A DNA stretch of 64,000 nucleotides from Marinobacter sp. HL-58. GTDB taxonomy: Bacteria > Pseudomonadota > Gammaproteobacteria > Pseudomonadales > Oleiphilaceae. Both the position numbers and the translations under genes were made by a program. This document shows, in pieces, positions 62,925-64,000 of this stretch. The stretch spans positions 62,001-126,000 of the forward strand of contig NZ_LIHP01000018.1 of the NCBI RefSeq assembly GCF_001314605.1. The letters are read 5' to 3'. Below the pieces are notes generated by a model, which saw nothing but the letters and a program-made list of their open reading frames with translations, did not search any database and was not told where the DNA came from. Every line of letters begins with the position of its first letter. Position 1 is the stretch's first letter.

Positions 62925-64000
62925 GACAGGTTCTCCCTCTGTAATTGACGCAGTTGTTGATCGTAAGCCTGTTCAAACACCTCCTGGAAAAGGCGCTCGA
63001 ACCCCTGCTGACGACTGGAACTCAGTTCCCGGTAATAATGTTCGTACATCTCCCATGCCCAGTTGCTTTCGTCTTCGTCAGTCTTCAGCCCACGGCGATA
63101 ACCGTGGAACCGGCGCAGCAGCGCCTCCGGCGAGAAGGCGTGAAGAATGGCGTCCAGCCCCTCGCGAATGGCGGTCTGGGTGGCAAGCTGGTGGTGGTGA
63201 AGGCTCTGCAGGCTTTCACTGACGGCGGCAGGCGCCGACAGGTGAACCGGGCTGCGCTGGCTGGCAAACAGGGTCTGGACGGTTTCGTTGTAATCCTCAC
63301 CCAGGCGCAGCGGGTTGTCCTCAATGGGTTGAAGACGAGTCCGCAACGCCTGATGACGGCTGTCTTCGCCCTGGTGCAGGGCCAGCAGTCCTTCCACCGT
63401 GGCTTTCAGGGTCTGGCCGGCCTCTTCCAGGAACAGGCGCATTTCATCGCTGTCGGCAAAGCCCAGGTCGGTGTCCATGCCGCGCAACAGCGGCGCACCG
63501 CTGATGTGCTGGCGGCTCTGGTCATTTGGCTCGCGGCGGCGGGCCGGCTTGGTGGTTGCAGACATCCTGTCACGCTCTCCTCTTCCTATGGGCAGGCCAA
63601 TGGCCACATCACGGTTTTCCCGGTACTCGTCGGTGACCGCGCCATCGCGGGCATACCACTCTGGCTTGTCCGCCAGCAGGGCGTTCCGCTCACCTTGGGC
63701 CTCCCGGTCACCACGATTTCCCGAACTATCCGACCACGCCTGCAACGGGTCGTCGCTGCAAGTTTCCCCTGGCGCCGGCGGCAAACCGTGCAGTGGTTCA
63801 TCACCTACGGTTTCCAGTTCCCGCTCGTCGGCCCGCATCAGTTCGCCCTCGTCCATATCCACCAGCGAGGTGTCTTCGGCTTCCTCGGGCATGGCTCCGT
63901 TCTGGCGTTGGCCACTGAGCACCTCTGCCTTGAGCTGGTAACGCCCGATGGTGATGGTGTCGCCGCTCTTCAGGCGGGCCCGGCGGCCACGACCCACCGG
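62921..64000 (-). CDS. tagH: T6SS FHA-domain protein (N-terminus outside window)
   Basis: The last 359 codons of a gene that begins beyond the right edge. The first residues (GRGRRARLKSGDTITIGRYQL) are the end of an FHA domain. An acidic linker and the C-terminal VI_FHA region follow (LFLEEAGQTLKATVEGLLALH, AFSPEALLRRFHGYRR). FHA proteins read threonine phosphorylation by PpkA-type kinases in some T6SS; no kinase gene is in this window. It is the first visible gene of the cluster. Confidence 0.93.
   Translation of the reverse strand, partial: PVGRGRRARLKSGDTITIGRYQLKAEVLSGQRQNGAMPEEAEDTSLVDMDEGELMRADERELETVGDEPLHGLPPAPGETCSDDPLQAWSDSSGNRGDREAQGERNALLADKPEWYARDGAVTDEYRENRDVAIGLPIGRGERDRMSATTKPARRREPNDQSRQHISGAPLLRGMDTDLGFADSDEMRLFLEEAGQTLKATVEGLLALHQGEDSRHQALRTRLQPIEDNPLRLGEDYNETVQTLFASQRSPVHLSAPAAVSESLQSLHHHQLATQTAIREGLDAILHAFSPEALLRRFHGYRRGLKTDEDESNWAWEMYEHYYRELSSSRQQGFERLFQEVFEQAYDQQLRQLQRENLS

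Overview
The window reads as chromosome of a marine gammaproteobacterium, most probably Marinobacter or a close relative. This is inferred from gene content: a proteobacterial dedicated sortase locus (a mostly marine system), a type VI secretion cluster in the Vibrio cholerae VasE-VasK order, periplasmic LigE, DUF2288/DUF3422 proteins and many GGDEF/PAS regulators. The species cannot be proved from the sequence alone. I saw no rRNA, tRNA, CRISPR array, transposase or phage integrase. The core is GC-rich; the T6SS effector/immunity block near 43.3-47.9 kb is visibly more AT-rich.

Region 1 (1-12.2 kb) is signalling. A GGDEF sensor with a PhnD-like periplasmic domain is translationally coupled to an NMT1-like binding lipoprotein. 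Next, on the minus strand, is a probable operon: HPt-REC-GGDEF, REC-HDOD, a single-domain receiver, DUF2288, a small unknown and a LysO-type exporter. Two histidine kinases diverge from it, one membrane-bound with a periplasmic sensor and one soluble GAF/PAS type. None of these proteins has a DNA-binding output, so signals probably leave through c-di-GMP and protein contacts.

Region 2 (12.2-25.5 kb) is housekeeping and envelope: ferritin-like protein, aconitase A, a 6-TM chemoreceptor, an MsbA-like ABC exporter, a zinc-finger/TPR membrane protein, an FNT transporter with unusual codon use, a rhomboid protease, an OmpA-domain protein with no visible signal peptide, GlsB/MAPEG membrane proteins and PlsC.

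Region 3 (25.5-31.2 kb) is the dedicated sortase system: sortase, one VIT/vWA target, and a divergent response regulator/kinase pair. The shared intergenic region carries two 11-bp direct repeats 21 bp apart, a candidate operator.

Region 4 (31.2-43.1 kb) is mixed: DUF3422, an AAA ATPase, MgsA, a spermidine-synthase-like protein, a GGDEF protein with three tandem SBP_bac_3 domains, CysK, an outer-membrane barrel, a lipase-like hydrolase with a small coupled partner, a YqjE/YqjD-like pair, LigE and a DUF4124 protein.

Region 5 (43.1-64 kb) is a T6SS cluster on the minus strand, read right to left: FHA protein (cut by the window edge), tssJ, tssK, tssL, tssH, vasH, vasI, tssA, tssM, vgrG, a DUF4123 adaptor, a VasX-like membrane effector and a membrane immunity candidate. 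vgrG is broken by a frameshift. Just beyond the immunity gene is an orphan fragment matching the C-terminus of the effector. tssB/C/E/F/G and hcp are not in the window.
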